From an uncultured Actinomyces sp. (GTDB taxonomy: Bacteria > Actinomycetota > Actinomycetes > Actinomycetales > Actinomycetaceae), in contig UWSI01000011.1 of assembly GCA_900541895.1 (NCBI GenBank), positions 1 to 50,961 of the forward strand: DNA of 50,961 bases, given 5' to 3'. This document shows, one piece after another, positions 8,233-16,371 of the stretch (its first letter is position 1; each line of letters begins with the position of its first letter). Both the position numbers and the translations under genes were made by a program. The notes under the pieces were generated by a model. That model saw only the letters and a list, made by a program, of their open reading frames with translations, made no database searches and had not been told where the DNA came from.

Positions 8233-9530
8233 CCACAGCGAATGCGGGGTACGCAATGTTACCTGAGACAGCAATATCCAGTATCCCTCATTGTGTTTAT
8301 GCCCCCGTCTCCGGACGCACCTGGAGTTTCTCCTGGAGCTTCCCAATAGATGTCGAGGGATTGTTCGCTGCTGACAGCCAGTTTCCTGTACTCATTACCT
8401 CAGTAAGGAATGCCGCTCAGTACGCTCATGATGCTCGACGCGCTATCGAACAACAGATCGCATCATGTATCCCTGACGCCAGTAATGATCTAAAACGCCT
8501 TGAGGATTGCGCTTTAGATACTGTTAAACTTCTCGAATCACTTCGAGAAATCGTGTCCACTTACGCACACGCATCCTATAAGAATCGCGAGAAATTGCGG
8601 GCAATTCGCGCCAATGCGAAAAACGCTGGGCTAACCGTACGCGAATGCGGAGAAAGCGCAACAATCATCCTCGAAGACATTAATATTGAAAAGCTTAAAG
8701 CGACATTCGATGAGTTAGATTGGCAAAAGCATTGGATACAGGAAGACTTAGATAGCGCCGACTACGAGTTCTATATGGACCTTAACCGCCTCAATACATC
8801 GGTACTTGAGCAGTCCCTTTCAGGCTTGGCAAAATTCTTTCTTGCTAAATTCTTTCCTCCCAATGGCAGACACGCACTTTATAAGCTGCCTTCATATTTA
8901 AACGGATGTGCACAAAATCTAACGAAGATCGCGCATGGTACTTATCTAGTTCACATGAATGCCACATTCCAGCCCAGTTCTGGCAGTGAAGGCGTTATGG
9001 AAGTCAAGCAGTTTTTTGATCAAGGTAAACTTGAAAACTGGCAGCCCAAACGTGGCGCACACGCGCCTGACATACATATCCCGAAGCACAAAACTCCCAT
9101 AGGGACTGCCTCGGGAAAGACATCCGAAATTTCGGTCCCTATTAAATCACCACACACCCCACAAGAATTCTCACTCTTAGAAAAAGGAGGAAAAATCGCG
9201 GGGCGTGGTTTTGCCATCATCGGAGGAGGCCTAAGCGCATACGAATCTTACCAATCAGACAGTTACCATCATCCTGAAATGGGAACAGGCGAAAAAATCG
9301 CACGAGCCGGTATTAAAGGCAGCGTTTCTGGATTAAGTGCATATGGAGGGGCCATAGGCGGTGCCAAAATAGGGGCCGCAATAGGAGCATTCGGAGGAGT
9401 TCCTGGAATCATTATCGGGGGATTTATCGGTGGAATAGTCGGAGGCTATTTTGCAGAGAGAACAGGAACTTTCTTAACAAATATGGGAACTGATGGGGCC
9501 GACTATGCAATCGAGCATTTCTTTGGATAA
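8229..9530 (+). CDS. Module protein C: helical protein with C-terminal glycine zipper, candidate secreted effector
   Basis: No family recognised. The first ATG is at 8229; the longer reading begins with TTG at 8208 and lacks a ribosome binding site. The 433-aa product has a mostly helical N-terminal half (about 50-230) with a YxxxE match (YKNRE) near residue 117, a Pro/Ser/Thr-rich linker (about 280-315), and a Gly-rich hydrophobic C-terminal region (about 325-420) with repeated GxxxG and GG steps such as GGAIGGAKIGAAIGAFGG and GGFIGGIVGGYF. Gly-zipper tails of this kind occur in membrane-inserting toxins, including some type VII (LXG) toxins, and in phage tape-measure proteins. The coding sequence is visibly more AT-rich than its neighbours, which suggests transfer. 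It is followed 3 bp later by the second A gene. Confidence 0.75.
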   Translation: MTTANAGYAMLPETAISSIPHCVYAPVSGRTWSFSWSFPIDVEGLFAADSQFPVLITSVRNAAQYAHDARRAIEQQIASCIPDASNDLKRLEDCALDTVKLLESLREIVSTYAHASYKNREKLRAIRANAKNAGLTVRECGESATIILEDINIEKLKATFDELDWQKHWIQEDLDSADYEFYMDLNRLNTSVLEQSLSGLAKFFLAKFFPPNGRHALYKLPSYLNGCAQNLTKIAHGTYLVHMNATFQPSSGSEGVMEVKQFFDQGKLENWQPKRGAHAPDIHIPKHKTPIGTASGKTSEISVPIKSPHTPQEFSLLEKGGKIAGRGFAIIGGGLSAYESYQSDSYHHPEMGTGEKIARAGIKGSVSGLSAYGGAIGGAKIGAAIGAFGGVPGIIIGGFIGGIVGGYFAERTGTFLTNMGTDGADYAIEHFFG

Positions 9531-9533
9531 ATC

Positions 9534-10403
9534 ATGTTCGTAGTCCTTATTCCGCTCACCGTTGTGAGTATCGGCTTGTTCATGTGGTGGATTGAAACCT
9601 ATACCGACTCACCGCTTGCAGTTTTCTGGCGTGCCACTTCATCAGCCAGCCATTCAACTCGTGGTTTCTCGGTACGAATTCCTCTGTTCTGCTTAGGTGG
9701 CCTCATAGTATGCACGTCTGTTTTGGCAGAGCTCTCTGGCGTACCGCAGTGGACCTACAAGTCTCTAAGGCTATTTGGCTACTTCTTGTTCGCCGTTGCA
9801 GCAGCCTATTTCCTTCCCCTCCCAGTTCCTCACTGCATTGATGCGAACTGGCAATGGCACAAACGCCGCGGACTCATCGACGAGAACGGAAATATTATCC
9901 CCACTGGCTCCGCCATCGCTGAAACCTCGATACTCCAGATTGAAAACACCGCCATGACACTCACTGCAACTTGTACACCTCCTAGCAGGTGGCACTCGCT
10001 TGCCACGTCTGCAATTCAGAAACCCACGCGAGAAACACTCCTCCTCGCACTCACCGGTCCGGATGATCCCAACGCACGTTTTTCCTCTACGATCACCCTT
10101 ACCGTGTCACCCATCAACACTATCCCTCAAATAGGCGATCTCACCGAGGCTTTACGTACCACAATCCCCGGGTGGATCACCCTCGAAGAGATTCCTAGTC
10201 CCCGACCGCCAGGAGCCATCATGTGCACCGGAATATACATTGATGAGGGGACATCTTTTACGAGTATCCAGTTCCAATGGGCGACACCCACTACACCGGC
10301 GCCTCTCCGCTTTACAGCAACGCTAACCACAACGACACATCTATTCCCAGCATGTGCCTCTGACATCTTCACTGTGATCAATACTCTGAAAATTACGCAA
10401 TGA
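9534..10403 (+). CDS. Module protein A, copy 2: three-TM protein with C-terminal soluble domain
   Basis: 289-aa paralogue of the protein at 6292-7212. TM segments lie near 2-19, 48-66 and 78-95; the conserved linker is WQWHKRRGLIDENGNIIPTGS (about 106-126); the C-terminal domain carries PGWITLEEIPSPRPPG and CTGIYIDEGTSFTSIQFQW, matching the same motifs in copy 1. The gap to the stop of C is only 3 bp and the overlap with B copy 2 is ATGA, so C, A2 and B2 are probably co-translated. Function unknown; as the gene directly behind a putative toxin it is a candidate immunity or secretion-partner protein. Confidence 0.76.
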   Translation: MFVVLIPLTVVSIGLFMWWIETYTDSPLAVFWRATSSASHSTRGFSVRIPLFCLGGLIVCTSVLAELSGVPQWTYKSLRLFGYFLFAVAAAYFLPLPVPHCIDANWQWHKRRGLIDENGNIIPTGSAIAETSILQIENTAMTLTATCTPPSRWHSLATSAIQKPTRETLLLALTGPDDPNARFSSTITLTVSPINTIPQIGDLTEALRTTIPGWITLEEIPSPRPPGAIMCTGIYIDEGTSFTSIQFQWATPTTPAPLRFTATLTTTTHLFPACASDIFTVINTLKITQ

Positions 10404-11194
10404 ACACTCAAGATCGACCAGTCATCGAAGTACCAACGTCTCTCGCTCAGACTCTAATCGAAGCGACAATGCGCCGACATGCAACAGAGCTAACTTTGCA
10501 GGAATTTCGGGAGGTGGGTGCTGATCTCTTCGAGCTTTTTGATTCCAGCGGAATACTTAGCGAGGAGGCTCAATTGCTGGTTGCACCTATCAGCGAATCT
10601 CAGACGCCGCTAACTCTGTACTCTCTCTCGCCAACATACAAGCCATCGTATAAACGCCGCCTTTGCGCATTTATTGGGCAAAAACAGACAACGGTATTTC
10701 GAAGTACCACTGACCCCACGCAAACGACGATTTATCTCGTTGATACCGAAGAAGTCCCCCACATCGTGGCAGCAAACTCACCAATCTTCACACGGCGAAA
10801 CCTCAATGACGGTCCCGCTTCTATTCCATCGGCATTTATTGATGCGGCAAACCATGCCGATCTGGAAACTGCGAGAAATATTCTGCTCACTGGACTGGAG
10901 TTCCCCCAGTCAAGCCCCGCCTTTTTACACGATATTCAGAAAAACCGGTGGGAGTACACAATCTGGACAAGCTGGCGACGTACTTCCTCAGGTTTTCATG
11001 CACACACTACGAACGCCGCACTATCAATGCCATCGGGAACCTACATGATCAATACTGTTGAATTACCAGACAACTTTCTCAGGCATACTCCCAGCATGCT
11101 TGAAAAGATGCGAAAGCCACATACCACAACCGAATTGACCTGCTACAACCAAACAATGCTCTGGATGCAGCTTGCATCCCAAGTTGCACCCTAA
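10400..11194 (+). CDS. Module protein B, copy 2: EspG-like cytosolic protein
   Basis: 264-aa paralogue of the protein at 7209-7997. Matching blocks: EEAQLLVAPISESQTPLTLY, RRLCAFI, FIDAANHADLETARNILL and WEYTIWTSWRRTSSGFHAH. Soluble, without signal peptide. Overlaps the end of A copy 2 by ATGA. EspG-like assignment is by overall pattern only. The next gene, D, begins 37 bp further on with its own strong ribosome binding site. Confidence 0.72.
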   Translation: MNTQDRPVIEVPTSLAQTLIEATMRRHATELTLQEFREVGADLFELFDSSGILSEEAQLLVAPISESQTPLTLYSLSPTYKPSYKRRLCAFIGQKQTTVFRSTTDPTQTTIYLVDTEEVPHIVAANSPIFTRRNLNDGPASIPSAFIDAANHADLETARNILLTGLEFPQSSPAFLHDIQKNRWEYTIWTSWRRTSSGFHAHTTNAALSMPSGTYMINTVELPDNFLRHTPSMLEKMRKPHTTTELTCYNQTMLWMQLASQVAP

Positions 11195-11231
11195 GAATCT
11201 TCACAACATAAAGGCATCAAAGGAGATTGCC

Positions 11232-11534
11232 ATGACCTCATCAGATCGGATTGAGTGGAGCCCCGAACAAGTCTCGCGTGCCGCACGAGACTGCGACCAG
11301 GCAGGAGAGCTTCTCGCTTCTAACAAAGACCTAGAGATCAATGGCGGCGGATCCTACCAAGATCTACTTTCACACAAGACCGAAGCTATCAACGAGCTCC
11401 TCTCACAAATGACTTTTATTGCTGCTGGGATCACAGAAGCAATTAAAGAAGTGAATACAGGTTTCATCCGCGCAGAAGAAGATAACCTCTCCATGATCAG
11501 AACCAACCAGAGTAGAGTGACGCGAGAGAAATGA
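11232..11534 (+). CDS. Module protein D: 100-aa WXG100-sized helical protein
   Basis: The longer reading from 11172 is rejected because ATG at 11232 has AAAGGAG seven nt upstream and yields exactly 100 aa. The sequence is predicted to be two amphipathic helices around a Gly-rich turn (INGGGSY at about 36-42), the shape and size of WXG100/Esx proteins. The classical WxG is absent at the turn, and no YxxxD/E signal is present (the closest is FIRAE near residue 77). It has no signal peptide. Its stop codon lies inside a long terminator hairpin. As the last gene after two EspG-like genes, it is plausibly an Esx-like substrate or partner of the island. Confidence 0.7.
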   Translation: MTSSDRIEWSPEQVSRAARDCDQAGELLASNKDLEINGGGSYQDLLSHKTEAINELLSQMTFIAAGITEAIKEVNTGFIRAEEDNLSMIRTNQSRVTREK

Positions 11535-11572
11535 GTGTGGGGAGCAGCTGTAGCTGCTCCCCACACTCATTT
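11529..11572. terminator. Bidirectional terminator with 21-bp perfect arms
   Basis: Arms 11529-11549 and 11552-11572 are perfect reverse complements around a 2-nt centre; each arm ends in an A or T triplet on its outer side. It includes the last codon and stop of gene D and serves the converging genes at 11534 (plus) and 11587 (minus). Confidence 0.85.
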
Positions 11573-11586
11573 GGCCGATGTGCCTT

Positions 11587-12309
11587 TCAGCCGACGCGCC
11601 GGATGTGCCCAGAGGCGGTCAGCGACCAGCCAGCGGCCACGACCATCAGAGAGATAAGGCCCAGCAGGTAAGCGGCCGTGGGCATCGGGGGCAGGTAGCC
11701 AGACTTGTGGACAAGGCCGAGGACCAGCCACATGACCGGCACACCAATGCCACAGATACCCAGCGGAATCGCACCCATGAGCACAAAGACTCGCTTCCAG
11801 GTCACCCCGATGCAGCGGGAAAGTCCACCAATGAAGCGCCCGGCTCCGTCGCACGCCACCCATGCGAGAAGAACGAAGATCCACGAGTCGACGCCGAGCG
11901 GGAAGGACTGCTGTCCCATGATGAAGAGCAAGGGATGGATGGCGATAAGAAGCCACCAGATAAGAGACCCCAGGACAATGATGACAACGGAGTGCACGTA
12001 ACTCGCCACGGTGAGTGCGGTACGTGATCCACCGCTGAGAGCAGAGGCTCGCAAGTCGACGGTGGCGCTGACGATCCCACAGATAAAGAGGAAAGTACCC
12101 GTGACAAAAGCGGAGTTTGTGGCGGTCTGTTCAATGTTCTTGGTGACATCGGAGACTGATAGGTAGACGATGCCGTTGATCACGAAGTTGACCAGGAACT
12201 GGCAGCTCACTACCAGCAGGTAGAGCACCACAGTGAATCTCGAGTTGACAAGGCCAATGCGCAGGGGGGAGGGGGTGGATTTGATGAGGTCGGGGGTGGC
12301 AGTGCTCAT
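11587..12309 (-). CDS. ABC transporter membrane protein of GntR-linked system
   Basis: 240 aa with about six hydrophobic segments and little else; no signal peptide and no recognised signature. It overlaps the upstream ATPase gene by ATGA (12306-12309) and is the third gene of a gntR-ATPase-permease set, so it is most likely the membrane half of that ABC transporter. Similar three-gene sets with YtrA-type regulators respond to cell-envelope stress or peptide antibiotics in Gram-positive bacteria (family knowledge). The substrate cannot be told from the sequence. Confidence 0.78.
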   Translation of the reverse strand: MSTATPDLIKSTPSPLRIGLVNSRFTVVLYLLVVSCQFLVNFVINGIVYLSVSDVTKNIEQTATNSAFVTGTFLFICGIVSATVDLRASALSGGSRTALTVASYVHSVVIIVLGSLIWWLLIAIHPLLFIMGQQSFPLGVDSWIFVLLAWVACDGAGRFIGGLSRCIGVTWKRVFVLMGAIPLGICGIGVPVMWLVLGLVHKSGYLPPMPTAAYLLGLISLMVVAAGWSLTASGHIRRVG

Positions 12310-13202
12310 TGGTCGTTCTCCTGGATGAGGTAGGCGAAGGCGTCCTGGAAAGAACAGGGCGAAGAGGTCAAGGAGTGGGATGCAATCTCATGGTCAGCGA
12401 CACCACGGCCACGCAGATCCACGATGACTTCTCGTGCGGACCCAAGCGCACGAGAAGTGATGACGGCGATATCGGAATGATCGGCCAGGAAGCGTTCCAC
12501 ATCGGCGGCGTTACCGGTAATCGCACGGATACGCGAAGTAAACTCGTCAACGCTCTCATGGGCAAGCAGACGCCCATTTTTGAGGGCGACGACATCTTCG
12601 GCAACGTTTTCGAGTTCGGAGACCATATGTGAGGACACAACGAAGGCGCGCCGCGGGCGACGTCCCTCCATGCTGTCGGAGGCCAGGGTGAGCAGTTCCT
12701 CGTAGAACGCGTATCGGGTGGGAACATCCATGGGAGCCTGAATCTCATCAAGGACGGTAATGGGCGCACCCGATGCCAGTGCCACAGCGCCGGCCAGGAT
12801 GGCAGCCTGCCCCGAGGACATCTTGCGCAGCTTCTTGCGTCCCTTCAGCTGGAAGGAGAAACGCTGAACGTAGTGGTCGAAGAGTTTCTGATCCCAGGTC
12901 GGACGGAGCGCGGCGTAGGCAACCAAGGCCGAAGCCGATGAATTATCAAAGTCCCTGTCGGAAGAGACCACGATTGAGTAACCGAGTAGGTCGTTAGAGC
13001 TCACCTCCGTTCCACACAGGGACACATTTCCTGACGACGGCGGAAGCAGGCCACCAAGGATCTGCATGAGCGTCGTCTTGCCCGAGCCGTTGGGGCCGAC
13101 GAGGGCGGTGACGGTGGCGTCTCCGAGGGTGAGGGAGACATCGCGCAGCGCCGCCTCATTCTCTCCTGGATACGTGTGACTGATTGAGTTGAGGGTGATC
13201 AT
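12306..13202 (-). CDS. ABC transporter ATP-binding protein
   Basis: 298 aa. Walker A GPNGSGKTTL (about 36-45), a degenerate signature MSSGQ (about 128-132) instead of LSGGQ, Walker B ITVLDE with the catalytic Glu, and a switch His in VVSSHMVSELENV. A C-terminal extension of about 80 residues follows (VDEFTSRIRAITGNAADVERFL...), as in BcrA/YtrB-type exporters. Overlaps gntR upstream by ATGA and the membrane gene downstream by ATGA, so all three are translationally coupled. Confidence 0.88.
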   Translation of the reverse strand: MITLNSISHTYPGENEAALRDVSLTLGDATVTALVGPNGSGKTTLMQILGGLLPPSSGNVSLCGTEVSSNDLLGYSIVVSSDRDFDNSSASALVAYAALRPTWDQKLFDHYVQRFSFQLKGRKKLRKMSSGQAAILAGAVALASGAPITVLDEIQAPMDVPTRYAFYEELLTLASDSMEGRRPRRAFVVSSHMVSELENVAEDVVALKNGRLLAHESVDEFTSRIRAITGNAADVERFLADHSDIAVITSRALGSAREVIVDLRGRGVADHEIASHSLTSSPCSFQDAFAYLIQENDQ

Positions 13203-13588
13203 GAGTTGTCCTTGGCGGTCGTGTCGGCGCTGTAGGCGCGGACGTGGTCGATGATGGCGTCAATATCGAGGCCCAGGGCGAGGCCCGCTTCGACGGCGGG
13301 GTTCAGGGTCTCCTCCACGTAGGACGCGAGCCCGTCGGCTACGAGCGCGTGCTGTGCGCCTTCGGCGACGAACATGCCGATACCGCGCCGCTTTTCAACG
13401 AGCCCCTCGTCGACGAGGATCGCAAAGGCCTTGCCGACGGTAGCGGGATTGATGCGGTAGGTGGCGGAGTACTCCGTGGTGGAGGTGAGCTGGTCCCCGG
13501 CGCGCAGAGCGCCGCGCAGGATCTGCGCGCGAATGTCGTCGGCGATCTGGACGTAGATCGGGATCCCCGAGACGAACGTGGGTGCCAT
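13199..13588 (-). CDS. GntR family regulator, YtrA subfamily
   Basis: 129-aa transcriptional repressor. The N-terminal winged helix has the GntR pattern: PIYVQIADDIRAQILRGALRAGDQL, then INPATVGKAFAILVDEGLVEKRRGIGMFV. The short C-terminal part (about 50 residues, no FCD or UTRA domain) is typical of the YtrA subfamily. ATG at 13588 has GGGGAGG six nt upstream; the TTG at 13594 does not. It heads the gntR-ATPase-membrane protein operon and most likely binds the palindrome 20 bp upstream of its own start, repressing the operon until an envelope signal arrives (inference). Confidence 0.88.
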   Translation of the reverse strand: MAPTFVSGIPIYVQIADDIRAQILRGALRAGDQLTSTTEYSATYRINPATVGKAFAILVDEGLVEKRRGIGMFVAEGAQHALVADGLASYVEETLNPAVEAGLALGLDIDAIIDHVRAYSADTTAKDNS

Positions 13589-13607
13589 GGGCAACCTCCC
13601 CGGTTCA

Positions 13608-13635
13608 ATGGTTCATTACATGACTAATGAACCAT
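13608..13635. promoter_or_regulatory. Palindromic operator for the YtrA-type regulator
   Basis: ATGGTTCATTA (13608-13618) and TAATGAACCAT (13625-13635) form perfect 11-bp arms with a 6-bp spacer, 19 bp before the gntR start. Size and position fit a GntR/YtrA autoregulatory operator. A partial extra half-site, GGTTCAATG, begins at 13602. Confidence 0.72.
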
Positions 13636-13710
13636 ATAACCAACCAACCTGTCAAGTCCCCGATCAAAATCTCTTGCGAAGCACCGCCCACTTCCCCACT
13701 TTCGCGCATA

Positions 13711-13755
13711 AAAAGAACCCCGGCCTCGTCCCCACAATGAGGAACGAGGCCGGGG
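13711..13755 (-). terminator. Terminator of the mal operon
   Basis: CCCCGGCCTCGT (13718-13729) pairs with ACGAGGCCGGGG (13744-13755). Read on the minus strand the hairpin is followed by TTCTTTTTATG, a good U-tract, 24 bp after the malG stop. Confidence 0.85.
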
Positions 13756-13778
13756 CCAGGTCAGCGAAAAGCGGGCGC

Positions 13779-14678
13779 TCAGCCCTTCACCGCACCGGAG
13801 GTCAGACCGGAAACGATGTACTTCTGCAGGTACTGGAAGAGCAAGATCACCGGAATTGCAGCGATGATCGAACCAGCCGCGAAAACACCCCACGGGGCAT
13901 TCAGTTCACTCGACCCCCAGTTGTACATACCAACCGCCAGCGTGTACTGATCGGGAGTTTGCATAACAACCGTGGCAATGACGAAGTCGCCGAAGCTGGA
14001 AATGAAGCTCAGCAAACCAACAACAGCCAAAACCGGCAGAACCAGCGGCATGATGATGGTCCAGAAAGTCTGGGCATGCGATGCGCCATCAATCTCTGCG
14101 GCCTCGTCAAGTTCACGAGGAACGGAGTTGAAGAAACCGAAGAGCAGGAAGGTGTTCGAACCCAATGCGCCACCGAGGTAGACGCAGATCAGGCCGAGCT
14201 TCGAGTTCAAGCCCAGAACCGGGAAGATATCCTTAATTCCCAGCAAGAGCAGGAACAGCGCCACGAAAGCTAGCATCTGCGGGAACATCTGAACCAGAAG
14301 CAGGAAGGCCAGGGTTCCACGACGGCCTCGGAAACGGAAACGGCTGAAGGCGTAGGCTGCGGCTGCGCCCATGAGAACCGTTCCAATTGCCGTAACGCTT
14401 GAAACCACCAGTGAATTAAAAATCCACTTCCAGTACATGCTGTACTGGTCACTCCCCAACGCCTTGAAGTGATCGAGGGTTAGTCCATCAGAGAAGCTAA
14501 TATTAGAGGTCAGCGTCGCGTTCGGAATGAAGGACACCGAAAGCACATAGAGCAGCGGGATAAGGCAGTAAATAATCACCGCAATACCCACGATGTGCTT
14601 CCAGCCGACTTCCATAAACCAACGTAAGCCGTGGAGCGTTGTCAACTGCGTCTTTTCTTTTCTTTGTGCAGCCATCAC
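13779..14678 (-). CDS. malG: Sugar ABC transporter permease, MalG family
   Basis: 299-aa inner membrane permease of a carbohydrate (CUT1) importer with six TM segments. The EAA cytoplasmic loop that docks the ATPase is seen as EIDGASHAQTFWTIIMPLVLPVL (about 202-224). The C-terminus (YLQKYIVSGLTSGAVKG) is characteristic of MalG. Overlaps malF by ATGA. The operon has no ATPase gene, so a shared MsmK/MalK-type ATPase elsewhere in the genome is expected. Confidence 0.92.
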   Translation of the reverse strand: MMAAQRKEKTQLTTLHGLRWFMEVGWKHIVGIAVIIYCLIPLLYVLSVSFIPNATLTSNISFSDGLTLDHFKALGSDQYSMYWKWIFNSLVVSSVTAIGTVLMGAAAAYAFSRFRFRGRRGTLAFLLLVQMFPQMLAFVALFLLLLGIKDIFPVLGLNSKLGLICVYLGGALGSNTFLLFGFFNSVPRELDEAAEIDGASHAQTFWTIIMPLVLPVLAVVGLLSFISSFGDFVIATVVMQTPDQYTLAVGMYNWGSSELNAPWGVFAAGSIIAAIPVILLFQYLQKYIVSGLTSGAVKG

Positions 14679-16261
14679 AGTTCCTCCAATGCCTTCGTCT
14701 GACGGAATCCAAGCCAGGCAATCACGCCAACCACCACGAAGATGAAGATCGACATCGCCGAGGCCAAACCATAGTTGTGCTGGTTACCAGCGAAGGCAAT
14801 CTTATAGACCATCGAGATCAAGATGTCGGTCTGCCCCAAACCATGGGGCGCACCATCGAAGTCCGGGCCACCCTTCGTCAGCATGTAAATCAAGGAGAAG
14901 TTGTTGAAGTTAAATGCGAAAGAGGCAATCAGCAGCGGGGTCGTGGACTGCAAAACCAGCGGCAACTTAATTGACCACACGGTACGCAATCCAGATGCAC
15001 CGTCCATCTTCGCGGCTTCTTCAACGTCTCCCGGAAGAGACTGAAGCGCGCCCAAGCAGACGAGGAACATATAGGGGAATCCCAGCCAGAGATTCACACC
15101 GAGGATCGCGACCTTTGCCAAAAGTCCATTGGTCAGCCAATGGATCTCCGCCCCACCGAGCAAGACCTTGTTAATGAAGCCAAATTCCTCATTGAGCATG
15201 CCCTTCCATACCAGGGTTGCCAAGAAGGCTGGGAATGCGTAGGGAAGGATCATCAAGGACTGGTAGATCTTTCGACCTCGGATGCGCTGATCCGAGAAGA
15301 TCAGCGCAAGGACCAATCCAAAAGCGAAAGTCGTCAGCACCGAGCCAATAGCAAAAACGAAGGACCAAACAAGCGCATTCAGGAAGGGCTTGACAATTCC
15401 GGAACCCGAAAACATCTGCGAGTAGTTGGAAGCGCCAACAAAGACTCGCCAGCCGGTGGGCAGCTGGTTTCCCTGACTATCTTCAAAGACGCCCTTTTGA
15501 TTATTCGCTTTGTAAACGACGCCAGTCTCAGCGTTCGTCAAAGTATCGGCGGCTTCGTCATAGGTCAAGGTGGACTTGGCGAGGTAGCCAGAAGTTCCAT
15601 CTGTTGTCAGATAGAAGCCATCATTCGGGTTAGAGCTTACGGGGACCGTCAGTTGAGAAACTTCCGCCTGGCGGCTGGCAAGAGCAGCTAGGTCGAGGAC
15701 TTTATAGCCCGAAACCTCGGTAATCCCCATTGCAGTGACCGTACCCTGGACACTCTTGAGGGGCTTGCTTACCGTACCAAGCTTCAGTTCGCCGGTCGCG
15801 GGGTCTGCGACAACGAGGCCCAGTTCGCTCCCATCTTCAACGACAGCGGTCTGAACGGTGGGAGATCCTTCAACACGCTGACGGCTCGACGAAAGAGCAA
15901 CTTCAATCGCGTCTGCCTTTGTCGAGTTGTGGCCATCTCCGTAGTTAGTCAGAGAAACATACCCGGTGTAGCCCATGACAAAGAGCTGATAGATCAAAAG
16001 GAAGATCATACCGGGAAGAAGATATTTGGCAGGAAGTGCCCTCTTCGAGAAATACACCCAGTTAACGATGATGAGCAGGACCGCCATCACACCGATGATG
16101 ATCCGAGAATTGACGGCCCATGCCGCCATGATTCCATAGATGCCCAGCGCGTCAATGAGCATCATAATGATGAGTTTTGCAATAAAACCGGGTCGCATGA
16201 CGTCACGCGCATGCGAGGTTCGGTCCTTCTGAACGGCACTCGAGGAAGAAGCTGCAGGCAT
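14675..16261 (-). CDS. malF: Sugar ABC transporter permease, MalF family, with large extracytoplasmic loop
   Basis: 528-aa permease pairing with MalG. N-terminal TM segments lie near 28-50, 54-70 and 80-100, followed by an extracytoplasmic domain of roughly 170 residues (about 105-280) that corresponds in place to the MalF P2 loop contacting the binding protein, then five more TM segments. EAA loop: EEAAKMDGASGLRTVWSIKLPLVL. ATG at 16261 has AAGGA upstream. The long form, eight TM plus loop, is like the enterobacterial MalF and longer than the ~300-aa permeases of most CUT1 systems. Confidence 0.92.
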   Translation of the reverse strand: MPAASSSSAVQKDRTSHARDVMRPGFIAKLIIMMLIDALGIYGIMAAWAVNSRIIIGVMAVLLIIVNWVYFSKRALPAKYLLPGMIFLLIYQLFVMGYTGYVSLTNYGDGHNSTKADAIEVALSSSRQRVEGSPTVQTAVVEDGSELGLVVADPATGELKLGTVSKPLKSVQGTVTAMGITEVSGYKVLDLAALASRQAEVSQLTVPVSSNPNDGFYLTTDGTSGYLAKSTLTYDEAADTLTNAETGVVYKANNQKGVFEDSQGNQLPTGWRVFVGASNYSQMFSGSGIVKPFLNALVWSFVFAIGSVLTTFAFGLVLALIFSDQRIRGRKIYQSLMILPYAFPAFLATLVWKGMLNEEFGFINKVLLGGAEIHWLTNGLLAKVAILGVNLWLGFPYMFLVCLGALQSLPGDVEEAAKMDGASGLRTVWSIKLPLVLQSTTPLLIASFAFNFNNFSLIYMLTKGGPDFDGAPHGLGQTDILISMVYKIAFAGNQHNYGLASAMSIFIFVVVGVIAWLGFRQTKALEEL

Positions 16262-16323
16262 TGTGGTCCTTCGTTACCTTGAACAGCGATTAAGGGACCA
16301 TGAGCACAAAATGCTCAGGGATG

Positions 16324-16360
16324 GGTTTTGCGGGCACCCGGTTTGGGCGCCCGCAAAACC
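16324..16360 (-). repeat. Hairpin between malE and malF
   Basis: GGTTTTGCGGGC (16324-16335) and GCCCGCAAAACC (16349-16360) are perfect 12-bp arms just after the malE stop. There is no U-tract on the minus strand, so an mRNA-stabilising or partial-termination element that keeps malE expression above malFG is more likely than a full terminator. Confidence 0.65.
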
Positions 16361-16371
16361 GGGAGACCTCA

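Noticed and set aside
6292..11534. Prophage or integrative element
   Set aside because: No integrase, portal, terminase, transposase or direct-repeat attachment sites were seen; the Gly-rich C protein alone is not enough to call a tape-measure gene.
13578..14273. 231-codon plus-strand open frame
   Set aside because: Crosses the gntR operator and the mal terminator and is antisense to malG; Asn/Gln-rich shadow product.
15140..15691. 183-codon plus-strand open frame
   Set aside because: Antisense to malF; low-complexity, charged product without a ribosome binding site.
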